36,279 nucleotides of DNA, taken from positions 1 through 36,279 of the forward strand of contig CAYQLK010000007.1 of assembly GCA_964418515.1 (NCBI GenBank), in the 5' to 3' direction. Position numbers and translations under genes: made by a program. Source of the DNA: CAYQLK01 sp964418515 (GTDB lineage Bacteria; Patescibacteriota; Microgenomatia; CAYQLK01). Positions 1 through 5,478 of this stretch are shown one piece after another. Under the pieces are notes generated by a model. That model did no database searches, was not told the DNA's origin, and was given only the letters and a program-made list of their open reading frames with translations. Every line of letters starts with the position of its first letter. Position 1 is the stretch's first letter.

Positions 1-457
1 TGAATTTAAGGTATCCAAGTACCAGTGACACAGTCAGACCAACCGAAACGACCAAAAACAAAAATTTGAGATTTTCAGCACTAAATCCACGGATAGTTCC
101 ATAAAGTAGTGCCAATACACCTCCAAGTAATATTCCATCAGCTATGAGTAATATTTTTTTGAACAAAGTTAAGCTGGTAGTCACAAGAATTACTGCCGCG
201 ATTACTGCAATCATCGAAACATTTCGATTGTAATCTTGAGATTGAGTTCGGTATATTTTTTCTGCTTTGTCGAATTCTTCGGCTGATTTTTTATAATTAG
301 CGCACTGGTCAGCATCCTTAAGTTCAATTGAACAATATTTCAGCATTGCAGGCATTTCGGGGTACTTAGGTCCAGAGTAAAACGCAGAAACTCCAACTCC
401 TACAAATATTGCTAAAAATACGCCGATAAATAGTGTGTAAATAATTCGTAAAATCAT
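1..457 (-). CDS. Membrane protein, C-terminal end cut off by window edge
   Basis: An open frame runs leftward from an ATG at 455-457 to the window edge without a stop (about 152 codons), so the gene is partial at its C-terminus. The N-terminus is MILRIIYTLFIGVFLAIF, a membrane anchor. A soluble stretch of about 45 residues follows, with two cysteines (KYCSIELKDADQC) and a charged helix. At least two more hydrophobic segments follow (around residues 80-95 and 105-118), then another at the edge. No enzyme motif is visible. A short soluble insert between transmembrane helices would fit a small envelope protein. I do not recognise a family. The neighbouring gene downstream in reading order is outside the window; the next gene to the right (538-735) is also a minus-strand small membrane protein. 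Confidence 0.7.
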   Translation of the reverse strand, partial: MILRIIYTLFIGVFLAIFVGVGVSAFYSGPKYPEMPAMLKYCSIELKDADQCANYKKSAEEFDKAEKIYRTQSQDYNRNVSMIAVIAAVILVTTSLTLFKKILLIADGILLGGVLALLYGTIRGFSAENLKFLFLVVSVGLTVSLVLGYLKF

Positions 458-537
458 ATTCTTAAAAACTAAATTGATTATACTCTTACTCTTTTTTATC
501 ACCAACGTAATCTTAAACAGCAAAGACGATTATTAAT

Positions 538-735
538 TTATAGTTTAAAAAAATCTAAAAGATTATATGCAACAAATGCCGGCCAAACAATTGCTTTAAG
601 TATTCCAACTATTCCCTCAGTCAAAGTATTAGCTTGTTGAATGAAATAAACTAAAGCGCCAATTAGTCCGAAAGCATACACCGCATTTCCTCCACCACCA
701 GTATGTTTATTAATAACTTGAACTGATTTCTTCAT
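538..735 (-). CDS. Small two-helix membrane protein, function unknown
   Basis: A 65-residue protein with a short basic N-terminus (MKKSVQVINKHTGGGGNAVY), a Gly-rich turn and two hydrophobic segments (about residues 20-35 and 42-62), ending in a Lys-Leu tail. The HTGGGG-NAVYAFG stretch looks like a conserved turn before the first helix. It could be a small, widely distributed membrane protein family of bacteria with reduced genomes, but I cannot name it. The ATG at 733-735 is preceded on the coding strand by TAAACT with a 6-nt gap, matching the leaderless-gene pattern seen elsewhere in this window. No Shine-Dalgarno is visible. Confidence 0.7.
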   Translation of the reverse strand: MKKSVQVINKHTGGGGNAVYAFGLIGALVYFIQQANTLTEGIVGILKAIVWPAFVAYNLLDFFKL

Positions 736-775
736 ACCTATAGTTTAGAAATCGACCGCAATAGTGTCAATATTA

Positions 776-1144
776 CTACTGATTATTAACATTATCCCAA
801 GGGGTCATAAGCTGGAAATAGTTACCATCAGGATCGGCAAAAGTCGCAATCCAAGCACCACCCATTTCGTACGGCTCTTTAATAACAGTCGCGCCTGTAT
901 TTTTTATTCTTTCGAATTCTTCCTTAACTTCTTTTGTTTCGAAATTAAAAATAACTCTTTGAGGTTCCTGCACCTTACCTTTGACCTCAGAGTGTTCGCC
1001 TATTGAGAAAAAAGCGTCTCCAATTTGCCATCCGTACCAACCAGTTTCTTCCATATCTGGCGCCTTATCAAAAACTTTTTTATAAAACTCACCCATTTCT
1101 TTTGGCTTTTCCGACCCAATCATTATTGAATTAAAATTTAACAT
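776..1144 (-). CDS. VOC-family (glyoxalase/bleomycin-resistance fold) protein
   Basis: A 122-residue protein, typical of a single vicinal-oxygen-chelate domain made of two beta-alpha-beta-beta-beta modules. The first module starts LNFNSIMIGSEKPKEMGEFY, the usual F-Y-K-K-V-F pattern after strand 1. The second ends in FADPDGNYFQLM, the common closing motif in which the final acidic/Gln position can bind metal. Known members act as glyoxalases, dioxygenases or antibiotic-binding proteins; the substrate cannot be read from the sequence. The expected N-terminal metal His is not obvious (the position reads MIGSE), so it may be a non-catalytic or binding member. The start is the ATG at 1142-1144, directly behind a perfect TATAAT six bases upstream. 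Confidence 0.85.
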   Translation of the reverse strand: MLNFNSIMIGSEKPKEMGEFYKKVFDKAPDMEETGWYGWQIGDAFFSIGEHSEVKGKVQEPQRVIFNFETKEVKEEFERIKNTGATVIKEPYEMGGAWIATFADPDGNYFQLMTPWDNVNNQ

Positions 1145-1150
1145 ATATTT

Positions 1151-1156
1151 ATTATA
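1151..1156 (-). promoter_or_regulatory. -10 box of the VOC gene, leaderless arrangement
   Basis: The minus strand reads TATAAT here, with six bases to the ATG at 1142-1144. Transcription would begin at or next to the start codon, giving an mRNA with essentially no 5' leader. No convincing -35 box is seen. Confidence 0.55.
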
Positions 1157-1177
1157 CTCAAATCAAATTGTTTATCT

Positions 1178-1194
1178 TGCTGCGGGACAGGGAT
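1178..1194 (-). pseudogene. Detached copy of the 3' end of tRNA-Gln
   Basis: These 17 bases are identical to 1339-1355, which hold the 3' end of the intact tRNA-Gln plus two downstream bases. Only the acceptor strand and part of the T-arm are present, so no tRNA can fold. The fragment has the same orientation as the intact gene and lies about 160 bp further downstream of it. It is either a relic of a tandem tRNA array or a duplicated attachment-like sequence. Confidence 0.75.
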
Positions 1195-1229
1195 GTATGA
1201 TTTTGAACAAATCATAGATTTTTGAAACT

Positions 1230-1257
1230 AACTATTGAAATAGTTTTTTCAATAGTT
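1230..1257. repeat. 11-bp perfect inverted repeat with 6-nt loop
   Basis: AACTATTGAAA at 1230-1240 is the exact reverse complement of TTTCAATAGTT at 1247-1257. The hairpin is AT-rich and lies between the detached 3' tRNA fragment and the intact tRNA. It has no clear T-tract on either strand, so terminator function is unlikely. Confidence 0.6.
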
Positions 1258-1263
1258 CAACTC

Positions 1264-1286
1264 AAAAAGAGCGAACCTGACGGTTC
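1264..1286 (-). terminator. Possible weak terminator downstream of tRNA-Gln
   Basis: On the minus strand a short stem GAACC/GGTTC with a 4-nt loop (1273-1286) is followed by GCTCTTTTT. The stem is only five base pairs, so the call is weak. Its position about 55 bp beyond the tRNA 3' end suits a transcript end. Confidence 0.3.
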
Positions 1287-1340
1287 TTATCCTGTCCGGT
1301 ATATTTCGGCAAATTCACAAAAGTGAATTGCCAAACTATG

Positions 1341-1411
1341 CTGCGGGACAGGGATTCGAACCCCAATACCACCCTCCAGAGGGGCGTGTCCTACCATTAG
1401 ACGATCCCGCA
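1341..1411 (-). tRNA. tRNA-Gln (anticodon CTG)
   Basis: The minus strand folds into a full cloverleaf of 71 nt. It has acceptor stem TGCGGGA/TCCCGCA, a D-arm with AATGGTA loop, anticodon stem CGCCC/GGGTG with loop CTCTGGA (anticodon CTG, reading CAG), a 4-nt variable region, and T-loop TTCGAAT. The U1-A72 end is usual for bacterial tRNA-Gln. The discriminator base is G, and the following bases are CAT, so the 3' CCA is not encoded and must be added by a nucleotidyltransferase. Parts of this gene are repeated on both sides (1178-1194 and 1465-1484). Confidence 0.92.
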
Positions 1412-1464
1412 AAAATTTAAATAAAATCAGTCTAGTGGGAAGGTTCTGACTTTAGTCAGGTTCT

Positions 1465-1484
1465 TACCATTAGACGATCCCGCA
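1465..1484 (-). pseudogene. Detached copy of the 5' end of tRNA-Gln
   Basis: Twenty bases identical to 1392-1411, the first 20 nt of the intact tRNA (acceptor strand and D-arm start). After this the sequence diverges into a CTGAC/GTCAG hairpin and lacks any T-arm, so it cannot be a working tRNA. It lies just upstream of the intact gene on the same strand. Confidence 0.75.
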
Positions 1485-1741
1485 TTGCACTGAAATTTTA
1501 TTTCTCATCTCAGGCTCGGCAATTATACCCGAAACCAATATTCTTTTAAATCAAAGCTCTCCGAGGCTAAAAGTATCTTGACTTGTGACCATCTCAAAGT
1601 GGTCAAGGTAGTATTAAAATTCTCCAAAATACAACAGCTGACCACGAAGAGGTGCCTAATTGATATTTGACTTTGGCCTGCATGCAGCGCCTAAGCAGGA
1701 GTTAAAATTGATTTTAAAACTCGTGATCTAGGCACGAAATG
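1485..1741. other. Non-coding stretch with several small inverted repeats
   Basis: No credible gene lies between the tRNA fragment and the promoter at 1742. Visible structure is limited to TGACCA/TGGTCA (1586-1605), GTGCCTA (around 1651) pairing with TAGGCAC (around 1730), and an imperfect AT-rich palindrome near 1700-1722. I see no known RNA family in it. Confidence 0.5.
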
Positions 1742-1783
1742 AGGTCGTATGTCCTTGACATACGACCTATAGTATTGTATAAT
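1742..1783 (+). promoter_or_regulatory. Consensus promoter overlapped by a 10-bp palindrome (operator-like)
   Basis: TTGACA at 1755-1760 and TATAAT at 1778-1783 are both perfect sigma-70-type boxes with a 17-bp spacer. AGGTCGTATG (1742-1751) and CATACGACCT (1759-1768) are perfect inverted repeats with a 7-nt centre, and they straddle the -35 box. A dimeric repressor bound there would block polymerase. Transcription would begin near 1790, so the ATG at 1782 inside the -10 box cannot be used from this promoter. Confidence 0.75.
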
Positions 1784-1820
1784 GAAAGTCAGATCATTAA
1801 AAAAGGAAGGTCTCAACAAG

Positions 1821-2246
1821 TTGTTCAGGAATCCCAGTAAGTCCGTCAAGATGCTCTTCTTCATCGCAACCCTGTTCATCGCGATCTGGTCGGCGTCCAT
1901 CGCCGGGCAAGCTCCCGACAACTCGACCGCCGGCAATGTCGCCCTCTGGCTCGGCTTCGGCACCGTACCGCTGATGCTTCTGCCCTTCGCCAACGAAGCC
2001 AAGCGCAAGATCCGCACGCAAGTCGTGCTATGCACGATCTTCTCGTTCGTGATGCTGCTCAGCTTCGTCGTCGGCTACGAATCGGTCAACTCGGGAGGCG
2101 CAGGCCTCGGTTGGTTCGATGCCGTCATGTTCCTCTTCATCGGCGCGGTCATGGTGTTCCCGATGCTTCTCTTCTCGGCCGTTTGGGTCGGGATCATCAA
2201 GCTCCTCGAGCACTACCGCCTCGTCCCGTCCTTCCTCCGGACCTAG
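1821..2246 (+). CDS. GC-rich four-helix membrane protein, function unknown
   Basis: The protein has 141 residues when started at the TTG at 1821. An in-frame ATG at 1782 would give 154, but it lies inside the -10 box of the only visible promoter. The TTG has a GGAAGG Shine-Dalgarno at 1805-1810 with 10-nt spacing. An ATG at 1851 is a third option. Four hydrophobic segments are visible: MLFFIATLFIAIWSASIAG, VALWLGFGTVPLMLLPFA, a VVLCTIFSFVMLLSFVVGY-like segment, and AVMFLFIGAVMVFPMLLFSA. A basic loop KRKIR follows helix 2. No conserved motif is recognised. Codon use is strongly GC-biased compared with its neighbours. The gene has its own promoter and terminator and looks like an independently acquired unit. 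Confidence 0.7.
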   Translation: MFRNPSKSVKMLFFIATLFIAIWSASIAGQAPDNSTAGNVALWLGFGTVPLMLLPFANEAKRKIRTQVVLCTIFSFVMLLSFVVGYESVNSGGAGLGWFDAVMFLFIGAVMVFPMLLFSAVWVGIIKLLEHYRLVPSFLRT

Positions 2247-2283
2247 CCAGCACTACTTGCGGCCCAAGGTCAACGATCCACAA

Positions 2284-2309
2284 GGTTGGGACTGCTTGCA
2301 GTCCCAGCC
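2284..2309 (+). other. Stable hairpin in the 3' untranslated region
   Basis: TGGGACTG (2287-2294) pairs with CAGTCCCA (2299-2306), and the stem extends outward through GG/CC. It lacks a T-tract and lies just before the terminator, so it may protect the transcript's 3' end. Confidence 0.5.
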
Positions 2310-2318
2310 TCCCGCTTC

Positions 2319-2353
2319 GCCCCCGTCCACGGAAATGGACGGGGGCTTTTTCT
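2319..2353 (+). terminator. Strong intrinsic terminator
   Basis: GCCCCCGTCCA (2319-2329) pairs perfectly with TGGACGGGGGC (2336-2346) around a 6-nt loop and is followed by TTTTTCTT. It is the terminator of the GC-rich membrane-protein gene. Confidence 0.9.
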
Positions 2354-2368
2354 TGCTAAAATAGATAT

Positions 2369-2878
2369 ATGCCAGCCGAAAAAATTTCAATCCAAGAAGC
2401 CAAAGAAGATAAGTTATTTTATGTTGTTGCCAATGTGGTTGTTTATCGAGAATCAGACCAAAGATGTTTGGTGCTAAAACGCGATTCGAGAGAAAAAGTT
2501 CATCCCAATAAATTTGCAGTTTGCGGGGGCAAATTAGAATGGAAAGATTTAGATATTAATAACCCTACTCGAGTTAATGGAGATGTTTTGGATTATGAGG
2601 ACGCGATTCAATCTTTGTTAGATAGAGAGGTTTTTGAAGAGGCGGGAGTGAAGATTAAAAAAGGACTAAAATATATCAACAATGTAGCTTTTATCAGGCC
2701 TGACGGAATACCTGTAATTCTACTTAAGTTTGCAGCAGTCTACGACAGCGGAGATGTGGTGTTAGAAAAGGGAGGATTCACTGATTACAAATGGGTCAAT
2801 GTAGAAGAAGTTAACAAGCTAGAGTGTATTAAAGGTATTCCAGAAGAAGTCGCTCAAACGATCGCAATTTTTGCATAA
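2369..2878 (+). CDS. NUDIX hydrolase with an insertion inside the Nudix box
   Basis: 169 residues. NUDIX enzymes hydrolyse nucleoside diphosphates linked to another moiety, using Mg2+ held by the Nudix box. Here the box ends with DREVFEEAGV (about residues 90-99), which supplies the REVxEEAG catalytic core. The opening CGGKLEW (about residue 51) is separated from it by roughly 20 extra residues (DLDINNPTRVNG...). Canonical boxes have only about 12 residues between the GG and RE. The insert may form a loop over the active site and change substrate choice. The ATG at 2369 is preceded by TAAAAT with a 6-nt gap, so the mRNA is probably leaderless. The substrate is not predictable; house-cleaning of oxidised or unusual nucleotides is the generic guess. 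Confidence 0.88.
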   Translation: MPAEKISIQEAKEDKLFYVVANVVVYRESDQRCLVLKRDSREKVHPNKFAVCGGKLEWKDLDINNPTRVNGDVLDYEDAIQSLLDREVFEEAGVKIKKGLKYINNVAFIRPDGIPVILLKFAAVYDSGDVVLEKGGFTDYKWVNVEEVNKLECIKGIPEEVAQTIAIFA

Positions 2879-2881
2879 AAA

Positions 2882-2910
2882 AGCCCAAGAGTTTTTGATT
2901 CTCTTGGGCT
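2882..2910 (-). terminator. Intrinsic terminator for the minus-strand gene at 2935-3708
   Basis: AGCCCAAGAG pairs with CTCTTGGGCT around a 9-nt loop. On the minus strand the stem is followed by six T's (complement of 2877-2882). The T-tract is on the minus side only, so it mainly serves the gene to its right, though the hairpin also sits right after the NUDIX stop. Confidence 0.75.
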
Positions 2911-2934
2911 ATAAGTAAACTACCCCATTCTTCC

Positions 2935-3708
2935 TTAGGATGTTGGTGAGGGAATTAGTCGTCTGGTCGACCTGATTAATTCCTTGATTGCGACGCCGAA
3001 CCTCTTTGTTTTTCCTCCAGAAAAGTCCATAAGCATCATGAATATGGATACTGCACCCATAAAACAGATGACCATAAGACTTACCGACCCGCTTCCGAAA
3101 ATGGTCAACACCTCTTTGGCAAAAACCATAGAGATGAAGATCATGGTCCCCATCGCGAAACTAAGAATCAATCTTTCGATTATCGGATCGGTCGGATGGA
3201 CATGAACGAAAGCTAACGAGACACTATCAAGTGTTTCGGTAGGTCTTATTCTGTGGCGGAACTCGACCGTGTTCAGTAGAACTGAAGTCACCACCATTAG
3301 TATGAACACGATCAAGTAGATACTTGGATCAAGCTCTGTCCCACGAATGTAAATCGTGGTCACAATCACAAGTCCAAGAATCAGATTTTTTACCTCCAAC
3401 GCCTCAAAGAGGGTTTGTTTTGTTGGGCGAACCAGCACTTTCGTGTTTGACATCATAAATACAGCCAGAATAACGACCAACAAGTAGTCTTCTCCTGTCC
3501 GACTTTGGATGCCATTCTTCGAAAGTACAAAGATGAGCGAGTGAACGATAGGGTAGAACATAAGAATTCTACCCATCATTTTTGGTCCCATGCCAGTTCT
3601 CATATACCAAGCAAGCGCCACAGACACTGCAACAATTGCTGGTATTATCACTGACCCGATTGTGATCAGAATTGCCACGAACATGAGGGTTCGCAAAATC
3701 CACAACAA
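2935..3708 (-). CDS. Polytopic membrane protein, about 8 helices, function unknown
   Basis: 257 residues starting at a TTG (3706-3708). On the coding strand GGAGG lies nine bases upstream, which favours this TTG over the later ATG at 3684. The protein is almost entirely hydrophobic helices joined by short loops, for example LMFVAILITIGSVIIPAIVA and VSVALAWYM at the N-terminus and LMVICFMGAVSIFMMLMDF near the C-terminus. A conserved-looking cytosolic tail (GGKTKRFGVAIKELIRSTRR) follows. No transporter signature is recognised. Base composition is noticeably richer in G+C than the flanking genes, and the gene carries its own terminator (2882-2910), like the other GC-rich units here. Confidence 0.7.
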   Translation of the reverse strand: MLWILRTLMFVAILITIGSVIIPAIVAVSVALAWYMRTGMGPKMMGRILMFYPIVHSLIFVLSKNGIQSRTGEDYLLVVILAVFMMSNTKVLVRPTKQTLFEALEVKNLILGLVIVTTIYIRGTELDPSIYLIVFILMVVTSVLLNTVEFRHRIRPTETLDSVSLAFVHVHPTDPIIERLILSFAMGTMIFISMVFAKEVLTIFGSGSVSLMVICFMGAVSIFMMLMDFSGGKTKRFGVAIKELIRSTRRLIPSPTS

Positions 3709-3758
3709 CTGTTGTCGCCTCCAAGCTTAATGTGCTTAAGTGCGAATTTTATAATATT

Positions 3759-3787
3759 TTGTCAATAAAATAAACTATAGGTTTAAT
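3759..3787 (+). promoter_or_regulatory. Putative promoter of the glycosylase gene
   Basis: TTGTCA (3759-3764) and TTTAAT (3782-3787) are separated by 17 bp. The predicted start point near 3794 gives a 16-nt leader before the ATG at 3810. Confidence 0.5.
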
Positions 3788-3809
3788 AGAGTTTTGGTAA
3801 GATATATTG

Positions 3810-4382
3810 ATGCAAAGTATTACTCGCTGCAACTGGTGTCTTAGCTCTGACCTAATGACCAAATATCACGATACCGAATGGGGAACTCCTCTCCATGATG
3901 ACAACAAACTCTTTGAGTTTTTGGTACTCGAGGGCGCTCAAGCAGGTCTTAGTTGGAACACTATTCTTACCAGAAGAGAAGGGTACAGGAAAGCTTTTGA
4001 AAACTACAATGTTTCAAAAATTGCCAAGTATTCTGACAAAGATTTTGAAAGATTAGTCACAGACGCAGGCATAATCAGAAACAAACTAAAAATAAAATCT
4101 GCCATTAATAATGCCCGTAAATTCCTCGAAGTTCAAAAAGAGTTCGGAAGTTTTGACAGATACATTTGGGCCTTTATAGGCTATGAACCAGTAAATAACA
4201 AGTTCAAAAAAGACTCAGATATTCCCCCATCGTCTCCCCTATCTGACCAGATTTCAAAAGACTTAAAAAATAGGGGATTTAGTTTTGTTGGCACAACAAT
4301 TATATACGCACACCTACAAGCAACAGGCATGGTTAACGATCATTTAGTCACCTGTTTTCGCTACAATGAGTTAGTTAAATAA
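3810..4382 (+). CDS. tag: DNA-3-methyladenine glycosylase I
   Basis: 190 residues, the usual length of Tag, which cuts N3-methyladenine from alkylated DNA and starts base-excision repair. The N-terminus CNWC...YHDTEWGTPLHDD and the C-terminus YAHLQATGMVNDH...TCF match the family. The four zinc-snap ligands of E. coli Tag appear as C7, H20, H178 and C182. The middle holds EGAQAGLSWNTIL, the substrate-pocket segment, with the conserved aromatic W. The ATG at 3810 is preferred over the adjacent TTG at 3807. GGTAAG a few bases upstream is a weak Shine-Dalgarno. It is probably cotranscribed with the tiny ORF that starts two bases after its stop. Confidence 0.95.
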   Translation: MQSITRCNWCLSSDLMTKYHDTEWGTPLHDDNKLFEFLVLEGAQAGLSWNTILTRREGYRKAFENYNVSKIAKYSDKDFERLVTDAGIIRNKLKIKSAINNARKFLEVQKEFGSFDRYIWAFIGYEPVNNKFKKDSDIPPSSPLSDQISKDLKNRGFSFVGTTIIYAHLQATGMVNDHLVTCFRYNELVK

Positions 4383-4383
4383 A

Positions 4384-4515
4384 ATGATAAAAGGTAACAC
4401 TTCAATAAAAATCGGACATTTTTTAATGGCTGTCGGAGTTGTCGTATCTTTAATCGGCGGAATTGGCGCACTTAATTATTCAGTTGGGGTCCGCAACAAA
4501 AGGAATAGCAAATAA
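4384..4515 (+). CDS. Tiny single-helix membrane protein (43 aa), tentative
   Basis: An ATG two bases after the tag stop opens a 43-codon frame. The product has a short polar start (MIKGNTSIKIGHF), one hydrophobic helix (LMAVGVVVSLIGGIGAL) and a basic tail (VRNKRNSK), a topology typical of a real small membrane protein. A Shine-Dalgarno is not evident; translational coupling to tag would explain initiation. It could also be chance. Nothing is known about its role. Confidence 0.4.
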   Translation: MIKGNTSIKIGHFLMAVGVVVSLIGGIGALNYSVGVRNKRNSK

Positions 4516-4600
4516 TTCAGCTATTCTTAAGTATTGATTCTTAATATCATTGTAGGCCATCTTATTTTTGGTGGTTAATCATTTTTATAACAATCAAAAT

Positions 4601-5467
4601 ATGTGTAGTAAGCGCAACACGCTTAATTTTGGATTTACAACCATAGAAATTATTGTTGTCATCGGAATTTTAGGTGTACTGATTTCTTTAGTGATAATTG
4701 CCGTCAATCCTGTTATCCAACTAAGAAGAACTAGAGACCTTCAGCGAGCTTCCGATCTCAAAGCAGTTCAAACTGCCATTGAAGCATATCGTGTTGCAAA
4801 TAATATTTATCCACTCTCAAATGATAACTTTGAAATATCTACTGCCCCTTGGGGAAGCAATTGGAGTACCTATATGCAACTACCATCTGAACCACTCAAA
4901 AACCAAAAATATGCATATGTCTCCCAATTCGGAACCGAATATCAACTATATGCCAAGTTTGAGAACCTAGTGCCTAATGAGTTTTCGTGCAACGGCAAAT
5001 GTGGCCCATTCGGTGAATATAATGCTGGACTGGCAAGTGCAAATAGTTCTTTAGCGTCAATTTATCTCATACCAACCCCAACACCAAGCCCAACCCCAAC
5101 ACCGCCTCCAGCCGAATTAATACAAGGGAAGGTTTCATATTTTGGATCATCGATAACCTATCCAAAAGTAATTCAAGTTGATTTTGACCCTCTTGATGTA
5201 GGGGTTGGCCAGACACAATTAGTCACCGCCAAAGTTTGGTCCGAACACCCAATCGCTCAAGTAACAGCTTATATCGAGTTAGATAATTCGATTACTGAAA
5301 CTTTTACCCTCACACAAACATCTTCTACAATAAGTAATCAAATTTACAGAGACACATGGGCGGTTAGTATTCCGCACACCGATACTCACGATACAATTTA
5401 TACCGTACACCTAACCGCAACTGATTCAGAAGAACAAGAAATTGCATCAGAAATTGTAATTCGATAA
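4601..5467 (+). CDS. Prepilin-like protein with Pro-rich linker and extra extracellular domain
   Basis: 288 residues from the ATG at 4601; an in-frame TTG at 4568 would only lengthen the leader. The leader MCSKRNTLNFG is short and basic. Prepilin peptidase would cut after G11, leaving F at +1 and the conserved Glu at +5 (FTTIE), followed by a long hydrophobic helix. The next ~110 residues resemble a pseudopilin head of the GspG kind, with LKAVQTAIEAYRVANNIYP. Four closely placed cysteines are absent; only SCNGKC is seen. A PTPTPSPTPTPPP linker (about residues 161-173) then leads to a beta-rich domain of about 115 residues, ending EIASEIVIR. This extra domain is unusual for pilins and may display a binding module on a type IV pilus. 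TATAAC lies nine bases before the ATG. Confidence 0.85.
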   Translation: MCSKRNTLNFGFTTIEIIVVIGILGVLISLVIIAVNPVIQLRRTRDLQRASDLKAVQTAIEAYRVANNIYPLSNDNFEISTAPWGSNWSTYMQLPSEPLKNQKYAYVSQFGTEYQLYAKFENLVPNEFSCNGKCGPFGEYNAGLASANSSLASIYLIPTPTPSPTPTPPPAELIQGKVSYFGSSITYPKVIQVDFDPLDVGVGQTQLVTAKVWSEHPIAQVTAYIELDNSITETFTLTQTSSTISNQIYRDTWAVSIPHTDTHDTIYTVHLTATDSEEQEIASEIVIR

Positions 5468-5478
5468 AAATAAAAATT

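Noticed and set aside
1782..1820. ATG at 1782 as start of the GC-rich membrane protein
   Set aside because: It lies inside the perfect -10 box; transcripts would begin about eight bases later. The TTG at 1821 has a well-placed Shine-Dalgarno.
1691..2035. 114-codon minus-strand frame opposite the GC-rich membrane protein
   Set aside because: Its sequence is low in hydrophobic order, it covers the consensus promoter of the plus-strand gene, and the plus-strand frame has four clean membrane helices. It is a shadow frame.
2030..2364. Plus-strand frames in other phases over the GC-rich gene and its terminator
   Set aside because: Their products are Arg/Ser/Pro-rich strings typical of out-of-phase GC-rich DNA, and they run through the terminator hairpin.
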